Notes: generated by a model from the sequence alone, not told the origin. A stretch of DNA of 64,000 nucleotides from Phoronis australis (GCA_002633005.1 NMRA01000685.1:142430-206429); one strand, 5' to 3'. Shown: positions 12,701 through 26,384, counted from the stretch's first letter. Numbers and translations: made by a program.

Positions 12701-15700
12701 CCTACCCAGTGAACCACATCATCAGCCGTCTGGAGTCATACCCATCTGTCTCCTTGACATCCAGACACTGTTGTTCCACCAAATATAAAAGTGAACTGTA
12801 TTACGCATAGCGTTAATACCGGGGAACTATCAATGATAGCTACTAACCTTTTTATACGTCTCGAACACACTGACAGCGTAAGCCAGGATGTGGATATATT
12901 TGGGTTTGTGATCGGGGTTGATCTTGTAACCAGGTTTAAACAAGGCGTCTAACAACAAGTCTGAAATAGTAAAAGACACAATGCAAACCATTAATTTAGA
13001 TTAATTAACAGCTTTACTAAAACACAAAACCACATCTAGCAATGAACAATAGAAGTCTTTTTATTCTCTTTTTGTCACAGCAAAGCAATGTTTTAAAATA
13101 GATACAGAGTGAAAATTTGATATATCAAACTTTACCATCATATAAACCAAAATTAGGTTTCAATGACAAACTCCTACAAATTAGGACTTCAAAATGGAGT
13201 CATGTAAACCTTCCGCAAACTGTTAACCTCAGTATACTGAAAATCTTTTACAGTGCTTGGAAAACCAACTGGCTTTTACTAATTTTAATGTTATGTTACT
13301 GACAAAGTGATTCTTTATGGCTACCTTGGTTTAGTGCCTCAAAGAGCGTGAGTTCAAACACCAACAATACTGATTTTTTTACATTGGCAAACTTGCACTT
13401 GCTTTGAAGCTTTGGTGCTGCCGAAGCTTCAGTCAACGGGAACATTTAACTTCGGTCCTGAATCAAAGTTACCAGTGCGAGTTAACTATGAAGTAAAGAC
13501 TGGTGGATTTAACAGCAAAATATCAATGCTTCGATACAATGGGAACACTTAACTTTGATGCCATTGGAGTTATCAGCAGGGGTCACTGCCTACATTTGCC
13601 AAGAGCAGGCGGTGACTGTTTACTATTTGTTAATATTTTGTTCTAATAATTACTATTTTGGGAGTATAAGCGTTTCTGTTTCAATTTATCCACGTATTTG
13701 CTGGATTCTTCACAATAAAAAAGCAATTAACGTAAAGTGTAAACAAAGCGAGATCCCGGCACACCACACTGCCTTTGTTTGGATCAGCTGTTAGCCTGTT
13801 CAAGAGTCAAATTTTTTTAATATGTCATTTTCTAGTAAATTGTCATCGTCTCAACGTGGCAACCATTGGCTGCCTTGGGAACTTGACATAGTTTCCATCT
13901 GGAGAGGGAGAGAGGTTCTTGCCATTTTTGATGGCAAGCACAGAAAAAATAGCAAGGCATATTATCAATGGTCACATTAGCATCGCCTTGTTACAACTTT
14001 ACTGAACCATAACTCCAAAGCTGATGGGAACACTAACGCTTAACTTCACAATTAACCACTGACAGTTAACATTGAAGCTTCAGTAGTAGCTAAAATAACT
14101 GTACAGGAAAGGGCCGCTGTTACAGCTGTCTCATCATAACTTTATCTTATTCTTAATGGATATTTAAGAACTAAAGGCATGTATTCTTACTCACCCAGAA
14201 ACTGCGGAGCTCTGATGAGACTGACAGGTGGTGCATTCTCTGAAGTGTACATCTTGTGAAGCTGAAAGGGAAATTATGAACAAAAATAATTAATCACAAA
14301 TCAATCTCAATCAAAGCAATCAGTGTCAGCACAATTAATTGCTTTCAGGTAGCACTGACTACTTTTCAAAGTTTTGTCCAACATCTGTGACAGACAAATA
14401 CAGAGGCTCAGTAGCTTGAAGTTGGATGTATTTGGATGTAACATCACTCATGTATATGACGCATCTTTTTTCCAGAGTACGAGTTATCTCTAACAGTAGG
14501 ACAAGTGGATAAACTCAATTTTGTTAAAGGGGTATGTCACCAGTTTAGCTGTGACTGATAAAATTCTAAACTGAAGCCTTTTTGGGGTTAAAAACATTAC
14601 CACACTCATACGGCCTTGAATTGTGGCCAAACGAGTTGACAATTAAAGTCAAAGGAAATGCGCACATGTGTTATTTTCGAGTTCTTAATTTTCTTGAGCC
14701 ACTGATTATTTTAATGTTCTTATTGGTACCGGAAATAAAGTCCTATTTCGTTCTTGGGCTACTAAATACTGACCACATGTAATTTTAACTTCGTACAATC
14801 GTGATACAAGTAACTTGTTAACTCAACGCAGTTTGCTAAACTTACCACAGTAATATCTGCAGGGTTGAGAGCATTCCTTGACATCATTGAGGCAAGTGCT
14901 TGACAGGCCCGGGGGAATGCTGCAGCCCCACTGAGCGCCATGGTTACAGGGGTCACATCCAAACCCCTAAGATATATAAACCAAGCACTATCACTTTCCT
15001 GTGCAGATTCGTAATAAAGCAGTGTGTAGTAGTGCTGAGTAAAACTTGATCAGGTTCCTAAGCTGTTAGAGGACTGGGCTCCTTGGCAATTAGAGCACCC
15101 ACTTTCAACAACTTTTCACCGTGTTGCACCAAAGAATGAACTTGAGATGTTTTTCTTATACAATGCTGATGGTACGCTAATTCAGTTAAAAACTTTTTAA
15201 ATATCACTGATAATTGAAAAAGTATGCGTAGCACTCAAGACATAAAGCGCGTTTTCCAATTATATCGCATTATTCACCTATCCTGTTTTACATAGGAGAG
15301 GATACGATCTCATTCTGAGGACGATTACCATAGGTGTATACATGTAGGCCGGGAAATCGGTATTCAAGTACTGGTACTCAAGTATGTGCACAACAAAACG
15401 ACACACGTAAACTACCACAAGCAAGAAAACCAGTTTTTATCAGTCACTGGAAATTTCGGAAGCATGAAATATGTTTAAGAACTTACTTCGTCAACAGCTA
15501 AAATTGGATTTTGTAATTGGTATTCAGGCAGTTTTGAGAGCATAGTACTATGACATATTGACAAAAGACACCAAAATTGAAAAACCATGTCTTTTTTGAA
15601 ATATGAATTGCCTTGTTAGGTGAAAACACATATCAGATAGGCCAACTACAGTGACAGGGACACAAAGTGGTTCACAATTATAGCCATTTTCAAGAGTACA

Positions 15701-18700
15701 CAAAACACACCTTACATGGTACTTGATGAACAAATATACAGTTTATTACTAGGTGAATCCTGATTACGGTTATGTAGGACGCTAGAAAAATGTTCAATTT
15801 TGGTTATCTTCCAAAAATCATAACGTCATCATTATTAATCATGGTTATGTCTGCTCTTGTCATCCTCTCTTGCCATCTCATCTGTCATCATCATGTTATC
15901 GTCGTCCATGAGACGCGTACGATGACGTTAATAATTGACGAAATCGACCAATGACGTTGACTGATGAAAAAGGAACAGCGCATGATCGCCGATAGATGGT
16001 GCTAGGTATAGTAAGTTCAGTGTGGGAACATCAATAGCGCAATTAGTTGATCTGTCAATTGTGCTTCTTCTGCTAATTTTATTTCATTTCAATCGCACAG
16101 TGAACACTTTATGTTCACTTAGTGGTAACTAAACCATTTCAATGATGTTTTTCATTTTAAAATTGCTTCAATTAATACTACAGGTACTCCAATATCGTCC
16201 ACATACGTCGCGATTCTACTCGACGATTCCATTGATAAGGCATTCCCAGAGTATGCATGACAAGGGAGATAAGTCTTTATTTTGAAACATAAACGAGTCG
16301 ACAAATTTGGATTTTCTTCCCTACAAGGATTATAATTACCATTTTTAAGAATGTAATCCAAACTTCTACATTCAAATTACAACAATGACAAGTCGTTTTT
16401 CTGCAGTTTATTTGGCGCGGATACGAACCGATGTGATCTCGCGTGATCCAGCCTCATCACCCGTTTTTCGCGGTATTTTGTAAATGTGAAGTGCCATATG
16501 TGAAAGACCAGTCGCCAACTGACTAGAGCGACGTCTTTCGTGAAAATGACTGTGAAGCCAATGGAGCTAAAGCTTCAGGTTCTCCCCTCAACGGGATTCT
16601 GTGCCAGGTTCCCCCCTAGAGGGGACTCTGTGTTCAGGTTCCCCTCTTGAGGGGGCTCTGTGTTCAGGTTCCCACCTTGAAAGGGGCTCTGTGTTCAGGT
16701 TCCCCCCTTGAGGGGGCTCTGTGTTCAGGATCCACCCTTGAGATGGCTTTGTGTTCACGTTCCCCCCTTGAGGGGGCTGCGTTCAGGTTCCCCCCTTGAG
16801 GGGGCTCTGTGTTCAGGTTCCCCCCTTGAGGGGGCTCTGTGCCAGGTTTCCCATTATGCTCAATACATTCAGCTTAGGTCCCCAACACAAAGAGGGACCT
16901 CACAATGTAGAACAGAGCCCAAAATCGTGGTATTCTAACAAGAGAGCTTGGATATAAGGACAGAGACAAGTGCACAGCGTATTGAAACCAATACAACATT
17001 TGTATAGGTTATAAGTGGTATTGGCCGACTGTGAATAGCACTCGAGGAAGGTGGTGAATGGTGACCAGGTGACTGGGTACTGGAGCGAAAGAACAAACTG
17101 CTCTTGGACATGAGGGGACCCAATACCTGATCAAGCTTCAAGTACCCCCAAAAATGGATCCAACACTGCTTCTGAGGAAAGACGCCCATTTGTGAAGTGT
17201 GCATGTTTCATACGCATTGTGAAAAGGGCCATAATTGTGAATAATTCATACATTTCATATTTATCTTCTTTCACATCAACATTTTTGCGATAATTGATAA
17301 ACACATCATAAAACAAGTATCAATAAGAAAGTGTAGATATCCGATTGTATCCATAAATGAATAGCGGTATACAGCCATATAGAGAATTGCGAAGTAGGAC
17401 CATCCAACTTACTAGTATTTAAAAACACTGCATAGCCCAGAATGGAGCAACATGTGGGGAAACTAAACCATTCTCTGTTAAATCCTGACACTTTTGGTCA
17501 AATATTCCATGCAAAACACCCAAGTTCACACCCAGGATTAACTTCAAATTTAATTCATTGTAAACTGGACAGGTAAACGTATGTCAGTCTACCATTAGTT
17601 GCCAACTAACATCATATCATTAAACAAGACTACCTTTCCTTAGCACAGCGCTGCAACTCCTGACATAACCGTTTGATGTTAGCGCCACCCTTAGGCTCCT
17701 GAGACAGGATGTGAAGAAGCACCTGGCTGTACAAGTATGTGTGCTCTCCATGACATGACATTTTCTGTAGGAAAAGAATATATCAGCATTAATTTGAATG
17801 ATAAGCAATGTGTAAAGTGAACAATTTAAATCAGAAAAACAAGGACTGAAATAACTGTTTAAAATTGAGAACTATTTTAGACCAGTTAGACTGTATCAAA
17901 AGAATCTCTCTTCTTGAAAAATGACTGCAGCACTGTAGATGAAAACCCTTGAATTGAACCACTGGCCATTACTGGGTATTCAGGGATATCATCAGATCTT
18001 GCCTGCATTCAATTTGATGGTCAGCTAAAGGGAAATAGTAATGGTTCTTTATAGAAACCTCAGTTTGTGAAAACAACTGCACTGGCATGCTTTACCTCTC
18101 TTGACTGGCTACAAATCAAAATGCAATTAAAATTTTCCCTCCACTGAAGATAACCAACTGTCTATTAAGCAATGTTTGCATGTATAAAGTTTGTAGGTAC
18201 AATTGTGAACTGTGGGTCGGTGGCCTCTTGCTTAAAACAAAGTTATATAATCATAATAATAAATATCACCAAAAGGCTCACTACAAATTCTGCGAGATTC
18301 TTGTTCAATGCGTCGTCACCAGATTGCAGGAAGGTAGTGATGGAGGTCCTCATGACCCTGGAGAACACCTCGATCTGGTGACAAGCAGTGGACACACTAG
18401 TAATCTCGCCCTGGTAACCAGCGTCTGAGATGAGCTGCAATGGAAAACAGTTATGTTTCAAACCACAAAGTGCTTCATTAAGAATTCAACATTGACAGCT
18501 AAACAGTTGCATTTCGCCACTGTTTAGCTGTTAGTTAAAAATTTTTAGAGGTTTTGGACTGTGTATAATAACTTTATTACACAAAATCTAACAAGCACGT
18601 ATTTTGAGAAATAAATGAGGAGTTTAGGATTTTAAAGAAAAAAATAATGATTTTTTGATTTCCCACTACATGATGTCATCAGTGGAAGATGTTGATCAGT

Positions 18701-21700
18701 TGACAATAAATATGCAAGGGTGAATAGCAGTGATTTTGTGAGTTACAAAGACTTACAGAGTGAGCCTGATGAGTATTATGAAGACAGACATGGAGATGGG
18801 GTGAAGATGACACTCAGGCCATAGGTAAAACAGGTAATAAGTTAGACTTCGCCATATAGGCAGACTTTGTGTGTTTGAGGCTCCACAAACTCGACCTGGC
18901 CTCCTGCGTCGTCGGCAAGTGAAGTGCAGCCAAAGCCTACTTAGTCTGTGGACAGTCCTGTTTTCAGAGAGGTAATTACACCTTTTTATTGTCACTATTT
19001 AATTTTGTAATCATTTCAATGTTGGGTAACATATGCGTCTCCGACTGTAAATCTAACCAAAGTTTTTACTCTGACTGACAAACCCAAGTCGTGAATAGTG
19101 AACACTGATGTCATTTTTTCGAATGCTGAGACCGTTTGTCATGAACGATGATATCTAATTTTAGTGATGCTAACTGGATTTTATTTCTGGTAAATGGTAC
19201 TCGTTTCTGTCTTGTTTCAAAATTATGAAAGCTTTGTAGGCCGTTGTGATTCGTTGATTATTTTGGTCCAGTGTCCGACTCCAGTCTCTGTACTGGCTAC
19301 GGTCGTGACCTCAAACTATTATGCATGGCATTTACATCCAAATTTCTACTATTAGGCATTGACGGATACGTGAATAGCATGCATTCCCACAAAATCGTAT
19401 CGTGAACAGGAGTAGACTGATGAAAACTTACTGCAATCACATTCATTATCTCAGTCACAATTTGATGGTGAGGCTCATACTCAGTGTGTGCCTGACGACT
19501 ATGTTCCCAGTAATGGCACAGCACATTACAACTTTTGGTCATCGAACAAACGAAGAAGAGCAACTACCAAATTGTTGGTTTTCAAATTCAACCATTTATG
19601 ACATTGGTGTGAAGGTTTTCAATGACAGAAAAGTATTCAATATTATCTTTCTGGAAAAGATGCACAGTTTTTCCTCGGTAGTTTCAAATGGAATCTCCGT
19701 AATCGAACAAGCGACAATTTGGAAGTATTGTACAATTTAATAAAGAACCCTTTGTAGTGTCAATTTCAGGACATGTACGTACCTCAATATGAAGTTACCC
19801 ATTTCAACCCAGTCCCAGCCAGCTTCATCAATATTTTAAGCTGGTTCAGACATTCTGAGGAAGAGTATGGTGTTACAGGGCCATAAAGCAATTGGGAGAC
19901 AAGATTATTACTCAACAAAGGAACAGCAACACTGCAAAACTAATGAAAAGAATGACCCAAGGCGGATAACATTTCAGCTAACCTTGATGGTAAAGTTTAA
20001 CATAAGGCAATCCGGGTAATCCTCAGCCAGTTTATAGAACAAAGTCCTCCATGTTGGATGATCAATCATGTCTGCTAACCATGATGGTGTCTGAAATCAG
20101 ACAGATAAAACATGGAAACTTACAAAATATCATATCAGCAGTATTCATCCGAGACTGCACTGTTGCATCATTTAACACATTTAAGGTAAAGAAGACGAAT
20201 AATTAAGTAGACAGATGCATCACCATGGTTGCGGTTGTGATGCAACAAGTCTAAAATATTAAAAACACCAGTTTCTGGTTTAGGTATCTTTCCATATCTT
20301 TCATTGATAGGAATACTACCAGATTTGCTGTTTATCCCCAAACATTGCCCACCACTTTGAAGCAGTGTTATGATTTCTAGACTGCTTTTTGAACCCCAAA
20401 AACTTGAAAAAGAGACAAAATATAAGAAGGCTGGTCCACTGCTCTTCAGTGTTTGGAGGTGCAGATATTAACGCCATGAGATGGGGTTAAACTTTTAGGA
20501 TTCAACTCTACATTGACACACTGCAAAGCAACCAAGAAATATTTTCAGCTTCAAAGAATGGTTCCATTTTCCAAGATTTTGTGCAATCACTTAATATGTA
20601 ATGCTCACCTCTCCTTGATCTGAGAAAATAGAGTCTGCCTTACGAGGGCTGAAGTGTTTCAGTAACATGTCTTTCAGATGGTTTTCAACAGTTTCCTGTA
20701 CTTCTCTAATGTCCACGCCTATAGTAGAAACAACACACAATTCTCACACACGGCTTAAATACAGTAGTATTGACCATTGAAATTCAGTTATTAAAGGCAA
20801 ACGTCATTAATTTGATCCAACTCTACATTCAGAAAATCAGAATGAGTTATTTCATGGTAACGCTTTGTTTTAAGTTATAATTTCAAATGGTCAGTCTACA
20901 AAATGATATATTTTTTCTGTACAGAAAACACATCAATTTTTCTAAAATCTTATGTCACGCTGGATACCAATTTAACAGTCACATTCTCAGCTTTCAGCTA
21001 ATTATTCTGCGAATACAGAATACTGGTTAGTCCAAGTTTTTTACCTTTTCCTTACTACCGGTATTTCCAAATTTATAAAGTGCATTGTAAATCCTGAACT
21101 ACTGATCCTAGAAACTCGCATTTTTACACGCATTTGAGCTACATGTAAACCTTTTTAATGATATTTTGTTATACACAATTCACCAGGAAGTCTAAAAACC
21201 TAACAGAAAAAAAAACAAATTAAAGATTTTTAAGCTGATATTCTAATGTTGCGTGTTAGTAGTCACTGGTATATTCTTTCAGATTAAATAAAATTCCTAT
21301 CCGTACCCTCTACGCAATATTTGTACAAAACGGTTAGTAGAAATACAAATAAAATGAGCACTATCCCGTACAAGTCAATATCAAAATTTAATGTTTCAAT
21401 TTAATCCATGTAACATTTATTTCAACCTTAATTAAATGCAAATACAACGCAGCTATTCAATTGTAACACTGTAATTTCATTATCACAACGCAAATTTAAG
21501 AAACAGTTTAGCAACATTAATAATTTAATTTGAAATTACTCTTTAAGTCAATTTTAAGTGATGTAATATTAGTTTTACATTTAATTCAATGTAAATTAAA
21601 AGCGAATATTCAATTAAATAGTCACACAGAGTAATTACTGCCTTCAAGCAATAATATTCAACTTAACAATCTCAAAGACAATGTTTAGCAGTGCATGTGT

Positions 21701-24700
21701 GGTGGAATGGTTAAAATGACCATAACCCCATCTTTAAGCTACTACCTGATACTAGCTCCACCTAGAGAGCAGTATGTTGCTGAACATTTATTGCAATACT
21801 TAAACATTAATTCACCAAACACGAGTTTGAATCTAAGTTTCACGAGATTCTACAGAAAAAATTTCTTTTAAGAATGTATAGGCACAGACAAATGGAAATA
21901 CAGCCCTCGTTTTATACAATGTCCTTTTAAAGACTGAAACATCATCCATAGTCAAATAAGCTTGAACTCCATACATCTAACACCAGCCAGGTGACCATTG
22001 CCTCACCTGCCATGATGAGCCACTCGGCCAAAAGATTAACTGTTTGAGCTACAGCTGTGTAGTTGTCAGACAATAGTTCTACAACTTTCTCTGGAACACC
22101 TCCTGCCTTGAAATACCTACATGTAAGATAATAGTATCACAAAAACAGTTTATTTCAACTTACCAAGAAAAGGTAATTGACCTATCGCCAGGATTTTGAG
22201 AGACGACCAATCAGAATGTAGTATTCTTGACACACCTTCGTTTCAAAGCTGCCATTTTACCCAACAAACAACACGTAGCAAGGTAAAAGTAAGAGANNNN
22301 NNNNNNNNNNNNNNNNNNNNNNNNNNNNNNNNNNNNNNNNNNNNNNNNNNNNNNNNNNNNNNNNNNTCGTCACTTTCAAATTCCCTGGTCTCCGCCATTG
22401 TTCAATGCTAGTCACTGATCTCTTGTGTTCAACCCATGACGTCACATGGCGGGAAATGTGAAAATTGGCAAAATTGAAAGAAAATTCAAAATTTTGAGCT
22501 AATTACACAAAATAAACATGGGTTTAGCTAAATTGTACGTCATACATTTAGTCTGTGGCCACCGGTAATTCAAAATGTGCAAAAATCCATGGTCTGTACT
22601 GTTTAAGACATAACATAATAATAACTGTAAATAAAATTAGTTAGGAGGCGTACTAAATGTTTTGACAGCTAATATGAAGGTCCCCTTAACATAAAGAATT
22701 GGAAAGTAGAAAAATTAATATGAATAAGGCAACTAAGCCAAAAGAGGTAAAAAATATGAGATATACTTAAAAAAACAAAGTGAAGTAGCGCTAAACATAG
22801 ACTGGCCATTACAACCAGGTGCAACTGAGATTCTCACGACTCTTGCTTGTCATATCATTGTTACTACACCAGAACGAAACTTTTGTAATGGACCAAGCCA
22901 ATAGCGCTACGGTACCCACCTTCCGAGCTGAGCGAAAACAGTTGGTTCCATGATGAAGTCTTTACTCTTGAACAGTTGCACACACTCGTCCTGTACAGCT
23001 TGTTGTTCACCCTCATCTTCTGAACCTCCATCACCTGACTGAACACATAGCACGTTAAACACTCTTAATCTTAACGCAGCATGTGATGTCAAGAACATGC
23101 CCAACTCGCAAAGAAAAGTCTGTCGTCAACTTCGATACAGTACACTCATGGCATGTGCATGCTTGATTTTATACTTTAGTGGAAGAATGGGAATTTGGAT
23201 AATGTGGCAACTTGGCCGAAGTACTTTTGTGCTGAGAAATACTACTAGTTTACAGGTAATAATTGCTTGATATTAAAGCGAAGTGCAAACAATTCTGACT
23301 GGTATTTTGTTTTGAATTGAACAAAATCCTGTGAACAGAGAACACTTTATTGAAAAACCGTAGAAAAAAGAAATTGGTCAACACGTGACGCTCTATTTCA
23401 TGGCGATCAAAGCCGACACATATGATTGCTCCACGAATTTCATGACTGATCCTGAAATTTTGCTGTAGAATAACTACAATGTTAGCACAGATAATCAAGT
23501 TAATTTACTCAAAGAATTGAGTGGGTTTTAACGGCAATAATTATATGTCGTATTTTATTTCGGTTACTTTCCACACAGATTGCTCCAATGTATAATTATA
23601 AAGCTTAGTGTCGAGGTTAACTCTGCATTGGCCTTTGTTTGGAATAAGGGCAAAAAGACGAAATCAAAGAAAATATGACAGAAATAATGCTATGTAAAAC
23701 TACATTCTTTTTCAGTGCACTAACTTGGTTACTATTGCAAAAATAATGTCACTAGTCCACTATTCTGAAATCAAATTTGTGGATGGATCAAAAGCATCTG
23801 ATCTAGAATAAGAACAACATCTGCAGATGTTGTCAAATTTCGGTTTTTGCTGATTTTTCAGGCCACAGAATTTTTTACACCTTTATGCAGTTTACTACAC
23901 CAATTATCAGAACTGGTGGTACTTCAATAGTCCATATTGAGCAAAGTTTGGTTTAGTGAAACTATCACTACCTCTCCAAAGATGTCACTTTACTTCGAAC
24001 CAAATAATTGAGCAAACGGCATTTGCACGCTTCACATGCATACTGCTTTCAACACCTTGATGAAACTGATGTCCAAGGCCCCAATCCCTCGATTTTGGGG
24101 CCGAATATCAGCTCCCTTGCCCTCTGAAAAATATTAACAAATCACGCGAAATTCCCCCCATGAGGTCAAAAGTGATTAAAAAATTCCCTTTGTAGTTAAA
24201 ATCACTCGTAACTCGATCACAGCGACGATTTGAAACAGCACAAAATGTTAGTTTTGACTACCTGAGGCAGAGACTATGAGGGCTGGTGACAGGGGGTGGG
24301 GGTGCTGTTGACAGTGATGGAAGCCTTCCAACACCGTCAAAAGCATCCCCACCTCCTCCCAGGGCCTGGGAGGGGGTAGAAATTTTCCCCTCGACTCGAC
24401 CTCACCCAAAAACCCCCTCCCTCAGGCGAGGGAGGGTCCTGACATCTGATTTTTGTTTTTCATTTCAAAAGCAGGAGACAGAGATGCAAATAAATGACAG
24501 TCAATAAGGCAGCCTGGATCCGGAGACCAACCGGTAACTGCGGTGAACTGTGCCAAACGGCAACGGCCAATGCGCAATGGCAATTGTGGAGTGTCAATCG
24601 CCCCGGCTTCAGCGATAGCAAGCACAATCAGAATTTACCCCACTCAAAGTCTACTTACTCCAGCATCGTCATCCCATATACTTTCATCTTCATCGTCAGC

Positions 24701-24703
24701 CAT
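6753..24703 (-). CDS. NELFCD: Negative elongation factor C/D (NELF-C/D, TH1-like), 16 exons
   Basis: Subunit of the nuclear NELF complex, which with DSIF holds RNA polymerase II at promoter-proximal pauses. Coding exons, 5' to 3' on the minus strand: 24659-24703, 22920-23038, 22007-22116, 20609-20718, 19983-20090, 18282-18434, 17634-17764, 14846-14966, 14195-14261, 12848-12960, 12295-12431, 10958-11072, 10028-10123, 7954-8094, 7101-7230, 6753-6781. All junctions have GT/AG and matching phases; the total is 1725 nt, 574 residues (human about 590). It starts with acidic [15 protein letters not shown]. Diagnostic TH1-family stretches are [56 protein letters not shown] and [13 protein letters not shown]. 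The last exon keeps HCK but ends TTYAS, unlike vertebrates. The exon 12 donor lies in a triplicated 50-bp repeat. An N gap falls in intron 2. Confidence 0.95.
10831..10980 (-). repeat. 50-bp unit in three perfect tandem copies spanning a splice donor
   Basis: Copies at 10831-10880, 10881-10930 and 10931-10980 are identical. On the minus strand each unit carries the end of NELF-C/D exon 12 (TTGGCCCTACTAGATGAG) followed by GTAAGTG. The copy nearest the exon body supplies the donor at 10957; the other two become duplicated exon-end/donor modules in the intron. Confidence 0.9.
11465..11800. repeat. Minisatellite, 12 copies of a 28-bp unit
   Basis: Unit CGTGTTGTACTGACCTATTC plus ATATTGAA, repeated exactly 12 times with no length changes and a few substitutions (GACCCATT versus GACCTATT; GAG versus GAA ends). 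It lies in NELF-C/D intron 11. There are no spacers, so it is not a CRISPR array. Confidence 0.92.
11921..12083. mobile_element. Hairpin MITE with ~43-bp terminal inverted repeats
   Basis: It begins CTTATTCACGCAGTCGCC and ends with the complement (GGCGACTGCGTGAATAAG). Pairing continues through the AGTGAGCCTCTTTTTAG block and, after a few mismatches, through AAAACAATGCATTT near the centre. Length is about 163 bp with no coding capacity. Flanking duplication is unclear because the flanks themselves pair a little further (ATAC). Located in NELF-C/D intron 11. Confidence 0.8.
13380..14110. repeat. Intron 9 segment with a recurring GGGAACA-CTTAACTT motif
   Basis: Variants of GGGAACATTTAACTTC appear near 13438, 13540 and 14028, and GAAGCTTCAGT appears near 13422 and 14075. 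The arrangement suggests a decayed repetitive element in the NELF-C/D intron. Ends could not be placed. Confidence 0.3.
16513..16547. repeat. Dispersed repeat arm, inverted match to 34.1 kb
   Basis: CTGACTAGAGCGACGTCTTT with following CGTGAAAATG is the reverse complement, with about one difference, of the sequence at roughly 34131-34163. A shared 35-bp terminus suggests two copies of one transposable-element family. The rest of the flanks does not align by eye. Confidence 0.5.
16576..16856. repeat. GC-rich minisatellite, ~30-bp unit, 9-10 copies
   Basis: Unit GGTTCCCCCCTTGAGGGGGC followed by TCTGTGTTCA. Every unit contains the self-complementary core CCCCCTTGAGGGGG, so each copy can form a hairpin. 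Copies vary (one lacks TCTGT, one reads GATCCACCCTTGAGATGG). Located in NELF-C/D intron 7. A short ORF across it is only an effect of the repeat. Confidence 0.88.
22297..22366. other. Assembly gap (70 N)
   Basis: Run of undetermined bases in NELF-C/D intron 2. Neighbouring exons 2 and 3 are intact and in phase, so no coding sequence needs to be missing. ORFs read across the gap are artefacts. Confidence 0.98.
23814..23833. repeat. Perfect 20-bp palindrome
   Basis: ACAACATCTGCAGATGTTGT equals its own reverse complement. It lies in NELF-C/D intron 1, about 0.9 kb from the first coding exon. It contains nested CATCTG/CAGATG E-box-like steps. No function can be inferred. Confidence 0.6.
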
Positions 24704-25165
24704 CGCAGCAGCAACTTAAGCTTTTTTGTTAATTCATCGTACCTCGACGAAAACCGCTCCGTAAATCAAATGACCTTGACATTTAGGCAACATGAAGCGC
24801 CACATGTTGGCCGGTGAACAAACTTTTATTTCATTTCATTGTCACGACTATGCCATCATACCGTGACCAATGAGCTATAATTTATCCCATTGTTGGTGGC
24901 AGTGGTGGTGCGACGGTGGTGGTATTAACACGCACTAAGTATATACACAAGTTAATAAAATACGCAAATGAAATAACCCGAGGATAACATAAAAAATTTC
25001 AAAGCGACTCTTCCCGAGACATGGGGGTCTAGTCGCAGTTTGTTGACAAATTTGCAGATACAAACGATAACAAGGACTAAATAAACCCAAAATACTGACA
25101 CAGATGAGCTAAAAATGTAATCACCTAGCACCACATTAGCCAAAAGGATTTTTCAACTATAGCTT

Positions 25166-25333
25166 CAGGGGCGGATCATGATTTTGAGTTGGGCGGGGGG
25201 GGGGGGCCGGCAGGGCAGGGCAGGGCAGAGAATTATAGCCAGGATTTTGCACCTCAGACCTTCGCAACTCCGAAGCGCCAAACGGAATATGGGAGAATTT
25301 TAAGGGGGGGGGGGGAGGGCAAGTCTGCCACTG
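25166..25333. mobile_element. hAT-like miniature element, copy 1
   Basis: It starts CAGGGGCGGATCATG and ends CTGCCACTG, and shares an internal GCCAAACGGAATATGG...GAGAATTTTAAGG block with the copies at 41189 and 61767. The CAGGGGCGGATCCAGG-type terminus is common among non-autonomous hAT elements (recalled knowledge). Flanks AGCTT and GGCTT are a possible degenerate target duplication. Long G runs interrupt the interior. An ORF across it is spurious. Confidence 0.6.
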
Positions 25334-25580
25334 GGCTTAGTAGTGGCTGCTCAACGTCAAGTACTTTTCTCTACGTGTATGACAATGATGCATGGTGCCT
25401 GCACAATGCGTTATGACTGCCAGTGCCGCAGTAGGTAACAACTGGCAGTTAGTTATTGCTCAAGACCAGGCTCTATCGCATGTCATTTTATGCACCGAGG
25501 ATGGTTTCAAGGTATATAGAGGTGTGATTGACGAGAGCAAATATACGAGCGCACATTTCCGATCCGTCTTAAGGCTATGA

Positions 25581-25858
25581 AGGACCCCGCTAGTTCACAT
25601 ATCTCGGACAAAAGTTTCTTAAATTTCGACATGTAGTGGGATCTTGTCAAAGACTACAAAAATTTGCCACCCGTCTTCAGAAATGACTTTCAGTCATTCC
25701 AGCTTTCGCGGTTACTGTTTTTATTGACTGGGAGTCATTTCTGAAGACTGGTGGCACTGAAATTTTTGTAGTCTTTGGCAAGACGTGATGTGACCATATG
25801 CCAAAATTTTCAAGAAACTTTCACCCGATAGCTACGAAACGATGCCTTAGTTGGTCCT
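25581..25858. mobile_element. Hairpin (fold-back) element
   Basis: Arms pair from AAAGTTTCTT (25611-25620) to its complement at 25812-25821, including GACTACAAAAATTTGCCA against a near-complement and CTTCAGAAATGACT against AGTCATTTCTGAAG. Outer AGGACC (25581) and GGTCCT (25858) may be the true ends. The loop is around 25700-25730. No coding potential. Confidence 0.7.
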
Positions 25859-26384
25859 GTTGTGATAAGTCTTTGATTTGAAGATCATTTTATCGCCATT
25901 ATTTTCTCTTTTAATTACAACAAACACAATCAGCATAATAACTCATTTTCAAAATAGCCGCACCATATTGAATTTCACCATCCCGCTACTATAGAGACCG
26001 CAGGTCTTTGGTGCCAAAGGCGTTCAATGCCTACAGATCACATGTAAAGCGTATGGGAGGTTTCAGGTATAAATAATGTTTTAACACCTTTTGTGCTGTA
26101 ATGCCGGAAGATTTCTAATAATGTGAAGGGGTGTGTACTAATGACTCACGCACCAAATCTTTTGAAATAGTATGGAGTGGAGGACAGCGTGTTCCATACA
26201 TTTCCCACTAAGAAGAAGAATCTGCGGCTGCGAAGTCAGGAAGTCGCATTTACTGCTTTTCCGGTAATCGGAACCACTTACTCCTCTCTCGTTCTTGCAA
26301 TTATTTCTTCAGCTCTGAGACTTTAAAAGAGCGAAAAAGAGTAAAAAGTAGCGTGACTAGCTATCAGTCATTTTGGAAATCTGT

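Noticed and set aside
16708-16938. 76-codon ORF with periodic sequence
   Set aside because: Its periodicity is just the 30-bp minisatellite, a multiple of three.
19402-19740. 112-codon + strand ORF
   Set aside because: It begins at GTG, lies in a NELF-C/D intron on the opposite strand, and shows no domain or splice context.
22196-22445. ORFs across the N run
   Set aside because: Open only because undetermined bases are not read as stops.
24286-24817. ORFs near the NELF-C/D first exon
   Set aside because: Low-complexity G/C-rich frames and an antisense frame over exon 1.
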